DNA from: Anisus vortex
Lineage: Eukaryota > Mollusca > Gastropoda > Planorbidae
Assembly (NCBI GenBank): GCA_949126835.1
Contig: OX421503.1
Span: 1,935,501-1,999,500 of the forward strand
DNA: 64,000 nucleotides
Direction: 5' to 3'
Of this stretch, positions 11,432 through 23,070 are shown one piece after another. Both the position numbers and the translations under genes were made by a program. The notes under the pieces were generated by a model. That model was not told the DNA's origin, did not search any database, and saw only the letters and a program-made list of their open reading frames with translations. Numbering within the stretch: the first letter of the stretch is position 1; every line of letters begins with the position of its first letter.

Positions 11432-12085
11432 TGACAAGTTTTAATTAGGTGTGACCTTTTGAACTGTAATGCTCGTGAACTTCCGGTGAAATTTACCGCC
11501 TTTTTCGTAAACAAAAACCATTCTTTTGGTGCTGTTTGACAATCGATTTAAACATCGACAGCCAGTTCTGGTCTTTTAGAAATTTACATGATACGATATT
11601 CGCATTTCTCGTAAAAAAAAAACACATAAAGAACATACAATATTTCAAATTGGAAGTCTCTGTTATTAGCCTTAGTTATGAGGAATCCGTTTATAACATC
11701 AAAATTGAGTCGGCGATAATTAATACTCAAAGTGTTAGTCGCGTTTGGTTAAATTTAGCTTTTGTTTATAAAATTAGTTAGTCAAGAGTTGCGTCCTTGG
11801 TAATTAAAAAAAAATGCGGAGTTTATAAAAAACAACACGAAAATTCTTTTGCATCAAGCAATTAGTTTGGGATTATAAATAGGTGATTCTTCAAATCTGA
11901 CATTCACAATCCATCGTTTTCTTTTGGCGCCATCTTTTGGCAGTAAAATAAAATTTAATTCTATACATATTTTCGTACAACCAGTAACGTAGCACACAGA
12001 CATGTTTCAAAGAAAATGATCGAATAAGACCGGAAATGTTCTTCTCTGTGACCTTTTATGCATGCATAATCGTTAAGACTTGTCA
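11432..12085 (-). mobile_element. THAP-bearing MITE, family T, copy 1 (AT target duplication)
   Basis: Ends are TGACAAGTTTTAATTAGGTG at the left and the reverse complement of TGACAAGTCTTAACGATTAT at the right, flanked on both sides by AT (11430-11431 and 12086-12087). Related copies lie at 23071-23665 (inverted) and 62590-63166. The minus strand encodes the start of a THAP zinc finger. A 2-bp AT duplication with a THAP protein fits what I recall of the ISL2EU superfamily; this assignment is inference. Confidence 0.7.
11854..12003 (-). pseudogene. THAP zinc-finger relic in family T copy 1
   Basis: A minus-strand frame of 49 codons from ATG to TGA starts MSVCYVTGCTKICIELNF and continues ILLPKDGAKRKRWIVNV. 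The C-x4-C pair, the Pro before a Lys-Asp turn and the KRxRW stretch match the first half of a THAP C2CH finger. The second Cys/His pair is missing, so the domain is truncated. The same start occurs in the copy at 23154. Confidence 0.65.
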
Positions 12086-12409
12086 ATAGTCCATGATAAC
12101 ACCAAAAACTATAATGAAATGGACCACTGGCTATAATTATTTTTAGGGGTTCAGTTTTTTTTTTCGTGCGCAGCCAATAACATGGTCTTTAATGACTCCG
12201 AAACGTGCCTAAAGAACTTTCGATTTTAATCTTACTTTTCCACTGAGAAAATTAAAGCGAATTACTGAACCGGAAGTCTAGATGACAGGGTGTAATCGGA
12301 AACTCCGAAACTAAGTGTTTCAAGTTATCAAATAGCAGCAATATCAACCATTCTATTACAGTCTTTGAAAACACCAACGGCTTATATTCATTTCTTTATT
12401 GTCTTTAGG

Positions 12410-12650
12410 TTTAGTGATTTATCTATTAGTGTTACTCTTGCCAGTTGTGAATATGTGCACTAAGCCTTACAGTTCTCTCCTTAATGTATTCTACTTGTAT
12501 TAATTTGATTATGTTTTCTTTTGTTAATGTGTCCAAGTCTAAACATGCATATGCCCTATGCTAGTATAAGTATAATTAACATTCTCATATGTAGAATTTT
12601 TGTATGTACTTCTTACATTAAAAAAAAAGCATTCTTTTGAAAACTAAATT
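12410..12650 (+). repeat. Dispersed repeat family E, 3' part
   Basis: Contains TTTAGTGATTTATCTATTAG and ACTCTTGCCAGTTGTGAATA, then an A/T-rich stretch. It matches 44545-44780 and, inverted, 63825-64000. Confidence 0.5.
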
Positions 12651-13035
12651 GTTGTTTCATTTTTTTTAATTACTTCTAGATGGAAAGACTTAGAGCCTAC
12701 TAGAATATAATTTAACTCCCATTTTTTTTTTAAATTCATCTAGGTCTTTTTGAATAACTTCAGTATCTTTTTCTGTCTCAATTATAATATACAATTGTAT
12801 TTTACAATCATCTGCAATAAAAAAAAAATAGCCCAACTTTGTTCATGTAATAATACTGTTAGGTACATCATTGATATAAATTAGAACTAACCATTGTGTT
12901 CCATCTTTTGTTAAATAAATCTTGGTTCTTCTTAAATCTTAATTATCCTTTTCGTTTTGTCAACGTACAGTTGTCATAAGGTGCATGTTTACATGTAGAG
13001 CTTAAAATGGCTTCTACTTTGTTCAAAAATGTGTC

Positions 13036-13480
13036 TTAGCTCCTCCAGCCTCGTGTTCTTTACAATGCTGATGGACGCGTTCAAAGACAGATGTGGGGAT
13101 TAAGCTCCTCTACAGTTTTGATGGGAAGCTCCATAACCTATCGAGGTTACAGGCTAAATTTAAAAGCCAGGTTGAAACCATACAGTAGTTTCTGTTTGCG
13201 GATCACTGCGCCCTCAACTCTGTAACACACAGCATCTCGTAGATCTATACTCTAAAATCTAAAGCATGCAATAACGTTGACTTCGTCATCTCCACCAAAA
13301 CAAAGACGGAAGTTCTGTAACAAGCCTAACCCTGACTGTGAATATACTGAGCCAGCCATTTAGGCCAACAGACCAGTAGATGAACAACATGAACAGGTTC
13401 ACATACTTTGGCAGCATTGTCACTATTATAGATATTATAGAAAGTACGCATGTTGTTAGATGAGGAATAAGAAAGGTGTG
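13036..13480 (+). pseudogene. Non-LTR reverse transcriptase relic
   Basis: Shifting frames read AMLMDAFKDRC, SFDGKLHNLSRLQAKFKSQV and FLFADHCALNS, the last at the place of the FADD catalytic box with the second Asp replaced by His. Then comes PPKQRRKFCNKPNPDCEYTE, matching the TKKTEVM...P region of LINE reverse transcriptases. Several stops and frameshifts are present. It is an old internal fragment without visible ends. Confidence 0.6.
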
Positions 13481-13682
13481 CATGTTATTATTATTTACGA
13501 GATTGCACTATGGTATGAAAGGGAAGTACGCATGTGGTATGAATGATATAGCAACGCTGAATCCTAGATACACTTCAGTGTAGATTTGGTCGGTACTTGA
13601 ACAAGACGTGTATTAGAGGAGTCTTCGTCCAAGTTTATCAGTCAAGAACAGAAAGTATTGTCTTAGTCCTGTGACAAGCATC

Positions 13683-13985
13683 TTCTTCATATTCATATTA
13701 TCGTGGAGACCTAGTTAGGACCGAGTGAAAAGTAAACAATTAAACTACATATACAATTTCATTTTAAAACATCACAAAAAAGAATTACAGTCAGGTGACA
13801 GAGTTTCACTTGAGGTATTTAGTCCAGCCCTTCAGTGAAGATTTGAAAGCCGGTACAGAAGGGGCAGTGATGGATGCCTGGTCCAGCGTAATCCACAGTC
13901 TAATAGCTGACGGAAAAAAATATTTGTAGACGTCGGTGCATACATGTGGAACATATAGTTTGAGCTGAAGATCTCTCACAAGTAT
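13683..13985 (+). repeat. Dispersed repeat family D, copy 1
   Basis: Shares TCGTGGAGACC, AGTCCAGCCCTTCAGTGA, GATTTGAAAGCCGG, GGGGCAGTGATG and GTAGACGTCGGTGC words with 17510-17815. No coding capacity or end structure was recognised. Confidence 0.6.
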
Positions 13986-14059
13986 CCCAACCAGATGATT
14001 ATAAACACCAGAATATATTTTGATAGGCTACAGTCAAATATATGGGTTCGGAGTGGCAT

Positions 14060-14156
14060 CGAGTCCTTCTAACATATATGCCTACTACTGAGCATGCTAA
14101 CATAGCATGGATAGGCGCGCTATATAAATCATCATCATCATCATCATCATACTTAA
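14060..14156 (+). mobile_element. LINE 3' tail with (ATC)n
   Basis: GAGCATGCTAACATAGCATG, then GATAGGCGCGCTATATAAAT and an ATC repeat at 14128-14150. This is the same 3' end as the LINE at 688-1320 but with ATC instead of ATT units. Confidence 0.6.
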
Positions 14157-14675
14157 GGGAATATTAAAGTAGCCTATAGCGTGAAAAGTTTGATAATTTT
14201 TTTAAATAGATTTCTAGTCTACTTCCTCACAATTAAATCATGCTTTAAGCGACATAATCTTTAATACCATTTTTTTTAAAGAGTGTGATTGGGTTATACT
14301 TTAGAACAAAATACAAGCACACAATATTTTCTGTTAAATTTTACCACTAGATCTTGATGTTTGCGCCTAATACACTTTCATTAATAATTGATTGATTGAG
14401 CATGACAAGGTTTTTATTCGCAAAAAATAAATATATTTTTCTTGAAACTGTTTTATGCCCCCCCCCCCCTTTTTTTCAATTTTTTTTTCTCAACCTTGCC
14501 AAGCATGTAAAACCGTCTCAGTTATTCACCCCCCTATTTCGGTGACAAACTTATAAATTATGGACTTTCTTTTAATACATTTACCGTGCCCTATGGGTGA
14601 AAGTCATTTTTATTTTGATATACTGACATACAACGCAATATTTTGCCTAGCCTAGTAAGTCTTGGTCTGTTACTC
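14157..14675 (+). other. Spacer, nothing recognised
   Basis: AT-rich, with a short poly-C/poly-T run near 14458-14490. No gene or element end was found. Confidence 0.45.
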
Positions 14676-14679
14676 ATAC

Positions 14680-14820
14680 ATCCATTGTATTATGCAATGG
14701 TGACTGTATATTACTAACTGGTCTGTTAAATTCGTTACGGGTCCCGCTTTATATAAGCTTAGTGCATTCCAAATCACACTAAAAAAAATCTTGTCCATGT
14801 CCAGGCATATAGAACAGGCA
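14680..14820 (+). repeat. Dispersed repeat family F, copy 1
   Basis: Contains TACTAACTGGTCTGTTAAAT, GGTCCCGCTTTATA and CTTGTCCATGTCCAGGCATA, all shared with 16885-17010, where it leads directly into a LINE C-terminus. It may therefore be part of a LINE. Confidence 0.55.
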
Positions 14821-14980
14821 CATACAAGTTTTTGCACGGTAGATATTTGCACATTATTGGCTATGTGCCGATAGAAATTGACACACCCTCCTGATAAGTA
14901 GCCGCTACCTTGTGGGTGGACTAAACATGGTGACAAACAAAGAAGAAAACAAAACCCTGGGCAATTACGCAATTTATTAA

Positions 14981-15053
14981 CCCTTCCCGTAGCGACCTAC
15001 TTCTATCTATGCTGCCTTCAGTTCCGCTATATACGCGCCCGGGACTGTAAGGG
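14981..15053 (+). mobile_element. 73-bp piggyBac-like MITE with TTAA flanks
   Basis: CCCTTCCCGTAGCGACCTAC at the left and a right end ACTGTAAGGG are flanked by TTAA at 14977-14980 and 15054-15057. The short inverted CCCTT/AAGGG ends and TTAA duplication fit piggyBac-type elements. A second copy is at 59341-59419. Confidence 0.65.
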
Positions 15054-15136
15054 TTAACCTTCACCATTTGATTCACAGCGCTCACATAAGTCACACAGAC
15101 TTTAAACCTCACTTCACCGGAGTGATCGAATCGATA

Positions 15137-15475
15137 CTAATCTCTTAGGATTCGGAGGACAAACATACTTGTACTACGTAGCACAGGTAAATCACCGTAT
15201 AGGTTCGGTGCAAACCGTTGACCGTTCCCATCCACTCTTTCCTCCTGCAAGGCAGGGCAGTCTAAAGGCAAATGCTCGACCGTCTCTTCCGCTTCAAAGC
15301 AATGTCGACACCGCATATCGAAATTGGGCCTAAATCGTCCGAAATAGGCACCAATAGGACAGTGTCCTGTCCGGAATTGGGCGATGGTTGTCTGTTCTCT
15401 CCTGCGGAGTCTCCACAACGGATCAGCTCGATTTGGCCGTTTTAGTTGCTGCAACACGCCTCGACCTTTGCACAA
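15137..15475 (-). pseudogene. LINE C-terminal end with CCHC-type knuckle
   Basis: The minus-strand frame reads LWRLRRREQTTIAQFRTGHC, then CRHCFEAEETVEHLPLDCP, a C-x2-C-x8-H-x4-C motif. RREQTTIxxLRTGH followed by such a knuckle is the usual C-terminus downstream of RNase H in I/Jockey-like non-LTR elements. It starts at an internal Met and the RT part is absent, so this is a 5'-truncated copy. Confidence 0.7.
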
Positions 15476-15654
15476 GTCAAGATCACCTTAAATATTTATG
15501 CTACTTAGCCTAGATCTTGACTAGTTTGCCCCCAACAAAGGTTCACAATGTTCTTCACTTGAAAAATCTTACTGGACATAAATAAACATAAAAAAAGAAT
15601 GACTGTAAAGGATTTCACTTCTACTTATTATAGTTACCAACATGTTATCTTGCA

Positions 15655-15708
<54 letters not shown>

Positions 15709-16385
15709 TCATAAACTTGTCTTTATCAAGTTTATTTATTACAGTTAGGTCTAGTATTTGAAAAAATCGATTTGCTTTTAAGCAGTTTGTAATCCAGGCA
15801 GACTGTCTCGTCTCCTCCAATGTGTTTAAATGACAGTATACATATAAATAATATCAACAGTTTGTCAGTTTTATGTAAGTTGCCGTCCTTGAACGAAGCC
15901 TAATCCCTATAAGCTTATCAAGTGTGTTATAAAAAAATGGTGAAACGTAATACAGGGTATCATAGCATTGAGATTAATGTTGCGGTATATGTAGCCATGG
16001 TACATTTATGCAAGGTTCATTTATTATATATGTTAAGCAAAGTGAATTCTACAATGCTGTGATTTTGTAAAACAGTATAACGGTAAATCGTCTAACTGCT
16101 GGTAATTGTAACTGTCTACATTAAACAATTATTTTCTAATCTTAATTAAAACCTGAAAAACGTAATATTACTATTAGCCTCGACAGGTGGCTCTGAGAAG
16201 ACTTTACAAATCGTTCTTACAAGTTTGAGACTAAAATATCCAAGTTCTTCCTTATTGCTTCCTTGATTGGCTTTTTGTTTACTGGAAATTGCTGCAACTT
16301 GATAAATTTAATTATTATGGTAACTATGTTTAGAGGGAATGTGTAAAATTATTTCTACACATTAGAAAACCTTATCAATCACCTT
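15476..16385 (+). other. Spacer with an (AT)n microsatellite
   Basis: A pure AT dinucleotide run occupies about 15657-15706. The rest is AT-rich sequence without a recognisable gene or element. Confidence 0.6.
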
Positions 16386-16735
16386 TTTACAAAACAGCAA
16401 CTAACAGATACAAAAGAGAAAAAAACAAAACCCACAAATGACAACAAACAAACATGATGCAGCACACAAACACATCAACACAGAAACAAACATGAAAACA
16501 ATCAAACACATACAAAAACAATGATAACAAAAAAGCCCACTAAATTGGCAAACACAATAACAAAGACATGAAAACAAACACAGCGACCAACAAACACGGT
16601 AATAAATAAAATCAGCGACAAACAAACACGATACTTTAACAAACAAATACAACAATAAAAATAAACCATCATAACAACCAAATACCAACAAACGGACAAC
16701 AATACGCAGTGAAGCTGATTCTTTCATTATCTCCC
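16386..16735 (+). repeat. A/C-biased low-complexity tract
   Basis: AACAAACAC-type words dominate and T is scarce on this strand for about 340 bp. Cys/Val/Phe-rich frames read from the other strand are products of the composition, not genes. Confidence 0.65.
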
Positions 16736-16884
16736 TTGAATCCAATAACTTCCCCTTCTAACTCTACAAGTCATGTTCGAAGATTGTTAGTATTGTTGCC
16801 ACTGTTGAATATAGTGTAGTTCATGTAGGCTAGTTTTTGGTACTTAGGTAGTCTCAATTATTTTTTATATCGCATTCCTTGTAA

Positions 16885-17228
16885 GACAGCAGTGGTGACT
16901 GTATTTTACTAACTGGTCTGTTAAATTGGTTACAGGTCCCGCTTTATAAAAGCTAAGTAGGCCTACATTCCAAATCGCTAAGCAAAAAATCTTGTCCATG
17001 TCCAGGCATATGGAACAGCTTGACTGACCCAAAGACTACGTTATTCTGAGACGAAAGAGTCTTTTAAATAGAGCTTAAAGACCTTTCTCTTTGGCCAGTG
17101 GCTGTGTGCCTTACATACCATACCAATATAAATGGCCATTGCAATCTATTCCAAGAGCGCACTGAGCATGCTAAATTTAATAGCATGGATACAAGCACTA
17201 TAGAAATAACCATTATTATTATGATTAT
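16885..17228 (+). mobile_element. LINE C-terminus and 3' tail (with family F leader)
   Basis: After the family F words, frames read LWNSLTDPKTT-like and SFKSSLKTFLFGQWL-like CR1/L2 C-terminal motifs. The 3' end GAGCATGCTAAATTTAATAG, GCATGGATAC and an ATT/ATG tail near 17212-17228 follow. It is frameshifted and truncated. Confidence 0.6.
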
Positions 17229-17274
17229 TGTTTTTTTTTTCCTTTCCGTTTTATCCAGCGATCTTGATTTCTAT

Positions 17275-17960
17275 ACGTGTCCTCCTTAGCTGATTGGTTA
17301 GCGTATCCAACTGCCATGCGGGCGAGTTGGGTTCGATTCCCCAATGATAACTTATTTCTTTTTATATACTTTTTAAAAAATTTTCCATTAATATTACTTT
17401 TTTTAAAGATTGTACAGAATTTCAGGACTTATAAGATTTCCTAAAATGTTTTAAGTAAATAAAATCCAAGAATTATATTTTAGACGCATCTGGAAGACGG
17501 GTGTTTGATTCTTCTTCTTCATATTACTGTGGAGACCCCGTTAGGACCGAGGAAAGAGTCCACAATTTAACTACACATAAATAAAAAACATCACAAACAA
17601 GAATTATAATCAGATGACAGAATGTCACTTTAGGTTTTTAGTGCAGCCCTTCAGTGACGATTTGAAAGCCGGCACAGTAGGGGCAGTGATGAAGGACTGG
17701 TCCAGAAAATTTGTAGACGCCGGTGCGTGCGTGTGGAACATGCAGCTTTAAGCTGATGACCTCGGGTAGAGCGGGACACGATTCGACCCTGGCCGCGTGG
17801 ACATTTACACGTGGCGGTTCACGATCTTGTAGCCTATCTTGTATCTCAGTCAGAGATAAGATAAACCTACCTTTTTGTTAAATAAAATGACATGTCTTTT
17901 TTTTTTTAAATGGATCACAATATTTATTTTAATTACTTTCCTAAATGTTTTCAGTAAATG
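17275..17960 (+). mobile_element. Composite tRNA-like repeat, family C, split by repeat D
   Basis: tRNA-like head TTAGCTGATTGGTTAGCGTA and B box GGGTTCGATTCCCC at about 17286-17342. A conserved body follows (TTAATATTACTTTTTT, AATTTCAGGACTTATAAGAT), then a second B-box-like GGGTGTTTGATTCTTC at 17499-17514 and a terminal TTTTAATTACTTTCCTAAAT block. Repeat D (17510-17815) interrupts the second half. Confidence 0.6.
17510..17815 (+). repeat. Dispersed repeat family D, copy 2
   Basis: Matches 13683-13985 (CCCTTCAGTGA, GATTTGAAAGCCGG, GGGGCAGTGATGA). It sits inside the family C repeat and is therefore the later insertion. Confidence 0.6.
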
Positions 17961-19259
17961 ATAGGGCTTAACTATATTGAAAATGATTACATCTATTTCT
18001 TCCAGTTAATTGTAGCTTATGAATTTTTTATATGTAGCTTATACATGTGTATGTAATCCCCCCCCCCCCGCGCGGGCATTAACTACTAGATCAAAATTAA
18101 CTAAATTGTTAGGACATTATTTTGTTAAATTCTATAAACAGGGGTGATGTGCCCAGATTTAATTTTTCCAGGTAGGAGGAGCTGAACTTTCCAGTGACAA
18201 AAATTTACCAAAATTTTCATTGAACTGTTAAAATATTTCTTTCGAAAATTTCAGAAAGGCGGGGTGACGGTAGGCTATATAGTCTACGTTTACTTAGCCC
18301 CCTCTTGTGGATTCACCTCTGACTTATAAAAAAATCATAAAATTTTTAACAAGAACTTATAGGCCTACTTTATTTTATTTAGTTCTGGTGGTTCATTGGT
18401 GACAAATTTAGGTAATCGTAATAATCTTTTTTATATGTAAGCGGGCTGGGTCAGTTTTGGTTTGGTTTATAGTTAGCTGTAGTCTTAGATGGTTGATCGT
18501 CACCTTTTGTTTTGTTTGCCGATGTTGCACAGACCTAGACCATGTCCTCTATCTCATTTCTTTCTTATTTCTCTCTTCTTGCTTATCTCTCTTATCCCTC
18601 TTTTGTTTATTTACTACCCCTATTACCCCTTACATATAAGATATAGATGGATCGTCTGCTATGATAAGATAAGGTTAGGCAACATTGAAATAGGAGATCG
18701 CTATATAAGTGCATGATTAAGTGTGAATTTCGGAAAACATCATATTTCACTGTTGCGACTCAAAGAAACATTTAATTTTGTAGACATAGTAATTAAACAA
18801 TCCCCACAGCAATTGAATATAGTGTGGGAAACCGTATATTAGCAAATATTATTATAATAGGCATATCCAAGTCCTAATTTTAATTTAAGGCACAGGCCTA
18901 AAATTCCTATAATAATTATCAAGACCTAAAAGTGCGCCACAATTTGTAAAGCATAGGCCTACTATTATGCATATTATATTAAAATGATAGGCCTACTCAG
19001 AAAGACACAGGAACAAGAAAAAAAAAACAATTTTCTTTTTAAAAGTAGGCCTAAACTTATTTCATATGCAAGGACATAAACCTGAATCTTAAATAATTAG
19101 TCTAGCCTACATCAAACCACGGATAATTATCAATATAATCGTTTGTATAGAAGGAGCGTCAGTGACATATACGAAGATATAGACAACAAACAAAATAGGG
19201 GCGTTGTATAAGGTTCCACTCAATTATCTTTTGACATCAGGCCTATAGACTCTATATAT
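17961..19259 (+). other. Gene-free spacer
   Basis: Contains a poly-C run at 18057-18070, several TAGGCCTA octamers (18360-19050) and short AT-rich tracts. No exon, transposon end or RNA gene was recognised. The two short open frames near 18460-18716 have no conserved pattern. Confidence 0.5.
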
Positions 19260-19464
19260 CCTATACTATAATACGAGTTAAAATTGTATGTATATATATA
19301 TATATATATCCTATACTATAATACGAGTTAAAATTGTATGTATATATATCCTATACTATAATACGAGTTAAAATTGTATGTATCCTATACTATAATACGA
19401 GTTAAAATTGTATGTATCCTATACTATAATACGAGTTAAAATTGTATGTATATATATATATATA
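19260..19464 (+). repeat. Minisatellite next to array unit A
   Basis: About five copies of a unit built from ATCCTATACTATAATACGAG and TTAAAATTGTATGTAT, with variable (TA)n between units. Confidence 0.9.
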
Positions 19465-21858
19465 TGTCTGGAAATTTTCTTCAAAAGCGCTCTAACGATT
19501 ATCTTCATGTTTTAATGAACTACTTGTTTCACCTAAAAAAAAATCTACAGCTTTTCGGCCCCACAAATAAAAATCGGAAATGGACGTTAGACAAAAATAC
19601 GCTTTAGATTTATCGTAGATATTGATTTTGGCCGTGAAAACATGCCATTGCTCGACCCACATGTAGTGCGGCTTTCAAGAGCGGTGTTTTGTTGCGTCGC
19701 AGTTATGACGTTTCGGGAATACCCGTAGGCTTACTACAGGAGAAAGAAGTTTAATTTCTTTTTTAGACTACTGTTGCGCACCGATGATAGAAATAATTTA
19801 AAGCAAGACCAAGTGTAATTTATGTAATGCAGGGGTGTCCAAACTACAACCAGTAGGTAACGCGCGGGCGGACAAATGATAGTATGCGTCCCTCGCGGCT
19901 TATTTAGATTAGAACGTGTTCAATATATTTTAGATTAAACTTCAATATATTTTATATTAAATTTTAAAAAAAAAAGAAAAACAAATACATATTTACGAAT
20001 TATCTAATAGTCAGATAATAGTTTGACGTTTAATTAATAACAGAATTAGATGAAGTTTCAACAAACTAAAGGTATATTTTTAACTTTCTTTTATCTGACA
20101 TTGTTTAAAAAAACAATAACACCTCTAACACTTTTTTTGTATATAAACACTGTATAGCTGTATATAGTATACACTGTAGCAGATTACACTACACTGTATA
20201 TAGTGTACGCTGTAGCTGTATACACTACGCTGTATATAGTGTTCACTGTAGCAATATACACTACGCCGTATATAGTGTACACTATAGGGTTATACACTAC
20301 GCCGTATATAGTGTGCACTGTAGCTGTATACACTACGCCGTATATAGTGTGCACTGTAGCTGTATACACTACGCCGTATATAGTGTGCACTGTAGCTGTA
20401 TACACTACGCCGTATATAGTGTGCACTGTAGCTGTATACACTACGCCGTATATAGTGTGCACTGTAGCGGTATACAGTACTCCGTATATAGTGTGCACTG
20501 TAGTGTTATACACTACGCCGTATATAGTGTACACTCTAGCAGTATACACTACGCCGTATATAGTGTACACTGTTGCAGTATACTCTACACTGTAAATAGT
20601 ATAGACCTACACTGTATCAGTATCCATTTTTGTTTTATTCAATACACTTGTTTACGAATGTTTCATAAAAAATGTGTATGATTTGCTTATATAGGCCTAC
20701 CAAAATAAGATATATTAGAATATGTTAACATTGTCAATTCAAAATCTGGTCAACTAGAAAAGATGTATTCAATTTATTCGTATTTCTTATAACAATAGTC
20801 AGAAATGTAATATACTGTTAGTTTTATTGTAGCCTATATTATAATCTTTTGCAGTCTTTTAAATAAATAACATAATTCCACCTTTAATTGTTTAGTATTT
20901 AACTAGTGTACAGCTCAAAATTTAACAATTTTTAAAATGTTTATTATACCTTTGTTTTAATTAATCGATATTATATTTTGCCATGATAGTTTATTTTAAA
21001 TAGTAACACACATGGAGGATATTAGATAAGGTTTACACCAAACTATATATTTTTACTTTTTTTGTCAAACAATGTTTGGAAAAATACATTGAAAACATTG
21101 AAAATAATAAATAATTTTTGTGTATAAGATATTTTTCACTAGTGATTTACAAACTATACTTATGATTTATATATGTGCCCAAGTAAGAAATATTAGTCTA
21201 TGTTAAGAAGTCAATATGAAATCTGGTTAACTAGTAAAAATGTATTACATTTATTCGTAGACCTTTTTAATTTATATCAAACATATTTGCCTCCCCTAAC
21301 TCATTGTTAGCTTAAATGGGGTGAGGGAGGGAGTTAATAAAATTGACATAATTTTATAAGAGTGGTCACTAGAAAGTTTGACAATTGTTAAAGTAGAGGA
21401 AGGGGTAGAAGAACTAAACATTGTAACGTAATTCACATATTTTAAATTTAAACTTTTCATTTTTGGTCGTTTAAATACATAATATAATGACACAAATGAC
21501 ATATATTTCTGTTGGATTTAAAACTGACAACTCTAGCCAACATGTTTTTTTTTTAGAGTTTAAATTGAGATTTAGCTGTTTTATTTTATTTTTTTTTATT
21601 TTTTTTTTTGGGAGGAGGGGCGGAGTTATTGGGCAAAATCTAGATATTAGACTGCACAAATAAAAATCTGATTCGACTGTTAGAATTTAAAGCCTATGTT
21701 TTTCATAGTAGAAAAAAAGAAAAAGACAAATACAATTTATCGGTATGGTATAGACGTATTTTTAAAATGTATGCAATGTTGTTTTACATACACATTAATT
21801 ATGTTAAGGTACAAGCGCCTACTCTTTATTACCGATCGAAAGATCGGTCACCTGGTAC
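19465..21858 (+). repeat. Array unit A (possible HINE/Helentron-like element)
   Basis: The first of four tandem related units. It starts TGTCTGGAAATTTTCTTC and ends with the hairpin CCGATCGAAAGATCGG followed by TCACCTGGTAC and an AT linker. No protein is encoded. It contains a hAT-like scrap (CAGGGGTGTCCAAACTAC near 19832) and an expanded 36-bp minisatellite. The terminal hairpin, central minisatellite, tandem arrangement and AT-rich junctions resemble Helentron-associated non-autonomous elements. That reading is inference. Confidence 0.6.
20155..20610 (+). repeat. 36-bp minisatellite, about 12 copies
   Basis: The unit includes TATACACTACGCCGTATATA and GTGTGCACTGTAGCTG. Units B and C have only about three copies at the equivalent place (22565-22690 and 34258-34380), so this is an expansion. 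Open frames occur on both strands because 36 is a multiple of three. Confidence 0.95.
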
Positions 21859-22564
21859 TATATATATATATGTGTATATATGTCTGGAAATTTTCTTCAA
21901 AAGCGCTCTAACGATTATCTTCATGTTTTAATGCACTACTTGTTTCACCTAAAAAAAAATCTACAGCTTTTCGGCCCCACAAATAAAAATCGGAAATGGA
22001 CGTTAAACAAAAATACACATTAGATTTATCGTAGATATTGATTTTGGCCGTGAAAACATGCCCTTGCTCGACCCACATGTAGTGCGGCTTTCAAGAGCGG
22101 TGTTTTGTTGCGTCGCAGTTATGACGTTTCGGGAATACCCGTAGGCTTACTACAGCAGAAAGAAGTTTAATTTCTTGTTTAAACTACTGTTGCGCACCGA
22201 TGATAGAAATAATTTAAAGCAAGACCAAGTGTAATTTATGTAATGCAGGGGTGTCCAAACTACAGCCAGTGGGTAACGCGCGGGCGGACAAATGATAGTA
22301 TGCGGCCCTCGCGGCTTATTTAGATTTGAACGTCTACCAATATATTTTAGATTAAACTTCAATATATTTTAGATTAAATTTTAAAAAAAAGAAAACAAAT
22401 ACATATTTACGAATTATCTAATAGTGAGATAATAGTTTGCCGTTTAAATAATAACAGAATTAGAAGAACTTTCACCAAACTAAAGGTCTATTTGTAACTT
22501 TCTTTTATCTGACATTTTTTGAAAAAAAACAACCTCTAAAACTTTTTTTGTGTTTAAACAATGA

Positions 22565-22690
22565 ATAGCTGTATATAGTGTACACTGTAGCAGATTACAC
22601 TGCACTGTATATAGTGTTCACTGTAGCAGTATACACTACGCTGTATATAGCATACAACGTAGCAGTATACTCTACACTGTAAATAATAAA
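22565..22690 (+). repeat. Short form of the 36-bp minisatellite in unit B
   Basis: About three diverged units (GTATATAGTGTACACTGTAG, CACTACGCTGTATATAGC). Confidence 0.8.
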
Positions 22691-23070
22691 CACTGTTTTA
22701 GTATTCACTTTTTTAAAAATTCAATTAATGTTTCATTAAAAATGTGTATGATTTGCTTAAAAAGGCCTACCAAAGTAAGATATATTAGAATATGTTAACA
22801 TTGTCAATTTGAAATCTGGTAAACTAGAAAAGATGTAAATTCAGTATATTCGTATTTTCCTTATAACAATAGTCAGAAGTGTAATATACTGTTAGTTTTA
22901 TTGAGGGGCGGGGGGGGGGAGAGAAATTAAACACATTATCTAACGAAGCCTACATATATTATGATCTTTTCATTTGCAGTCTTTTCAATGAATAACATAA
23001 TTTTACCTTTAATTATTTAGTATTTAAGTTTAATGCTCAAAATTAAAAAAAAAAATGTTTATCATACCAT

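Noticed and set aside
16401..16745. Cys/Val/Phe-rich minus-strand frames
   Set aside because: The A/C-biased composition of the tract explains them; no motif or homologue pattern.
17281..17345. tRNA gene
   Set aside because: It is the tRNA-like head of repeat family C, found with the same 3' body at 41900 and 48150.
20184..20681. Long frames on both strands (about 120-130 codons)
   Set aside because: All arise from a 36-bp minisatellite, whose period is a multiple of three.
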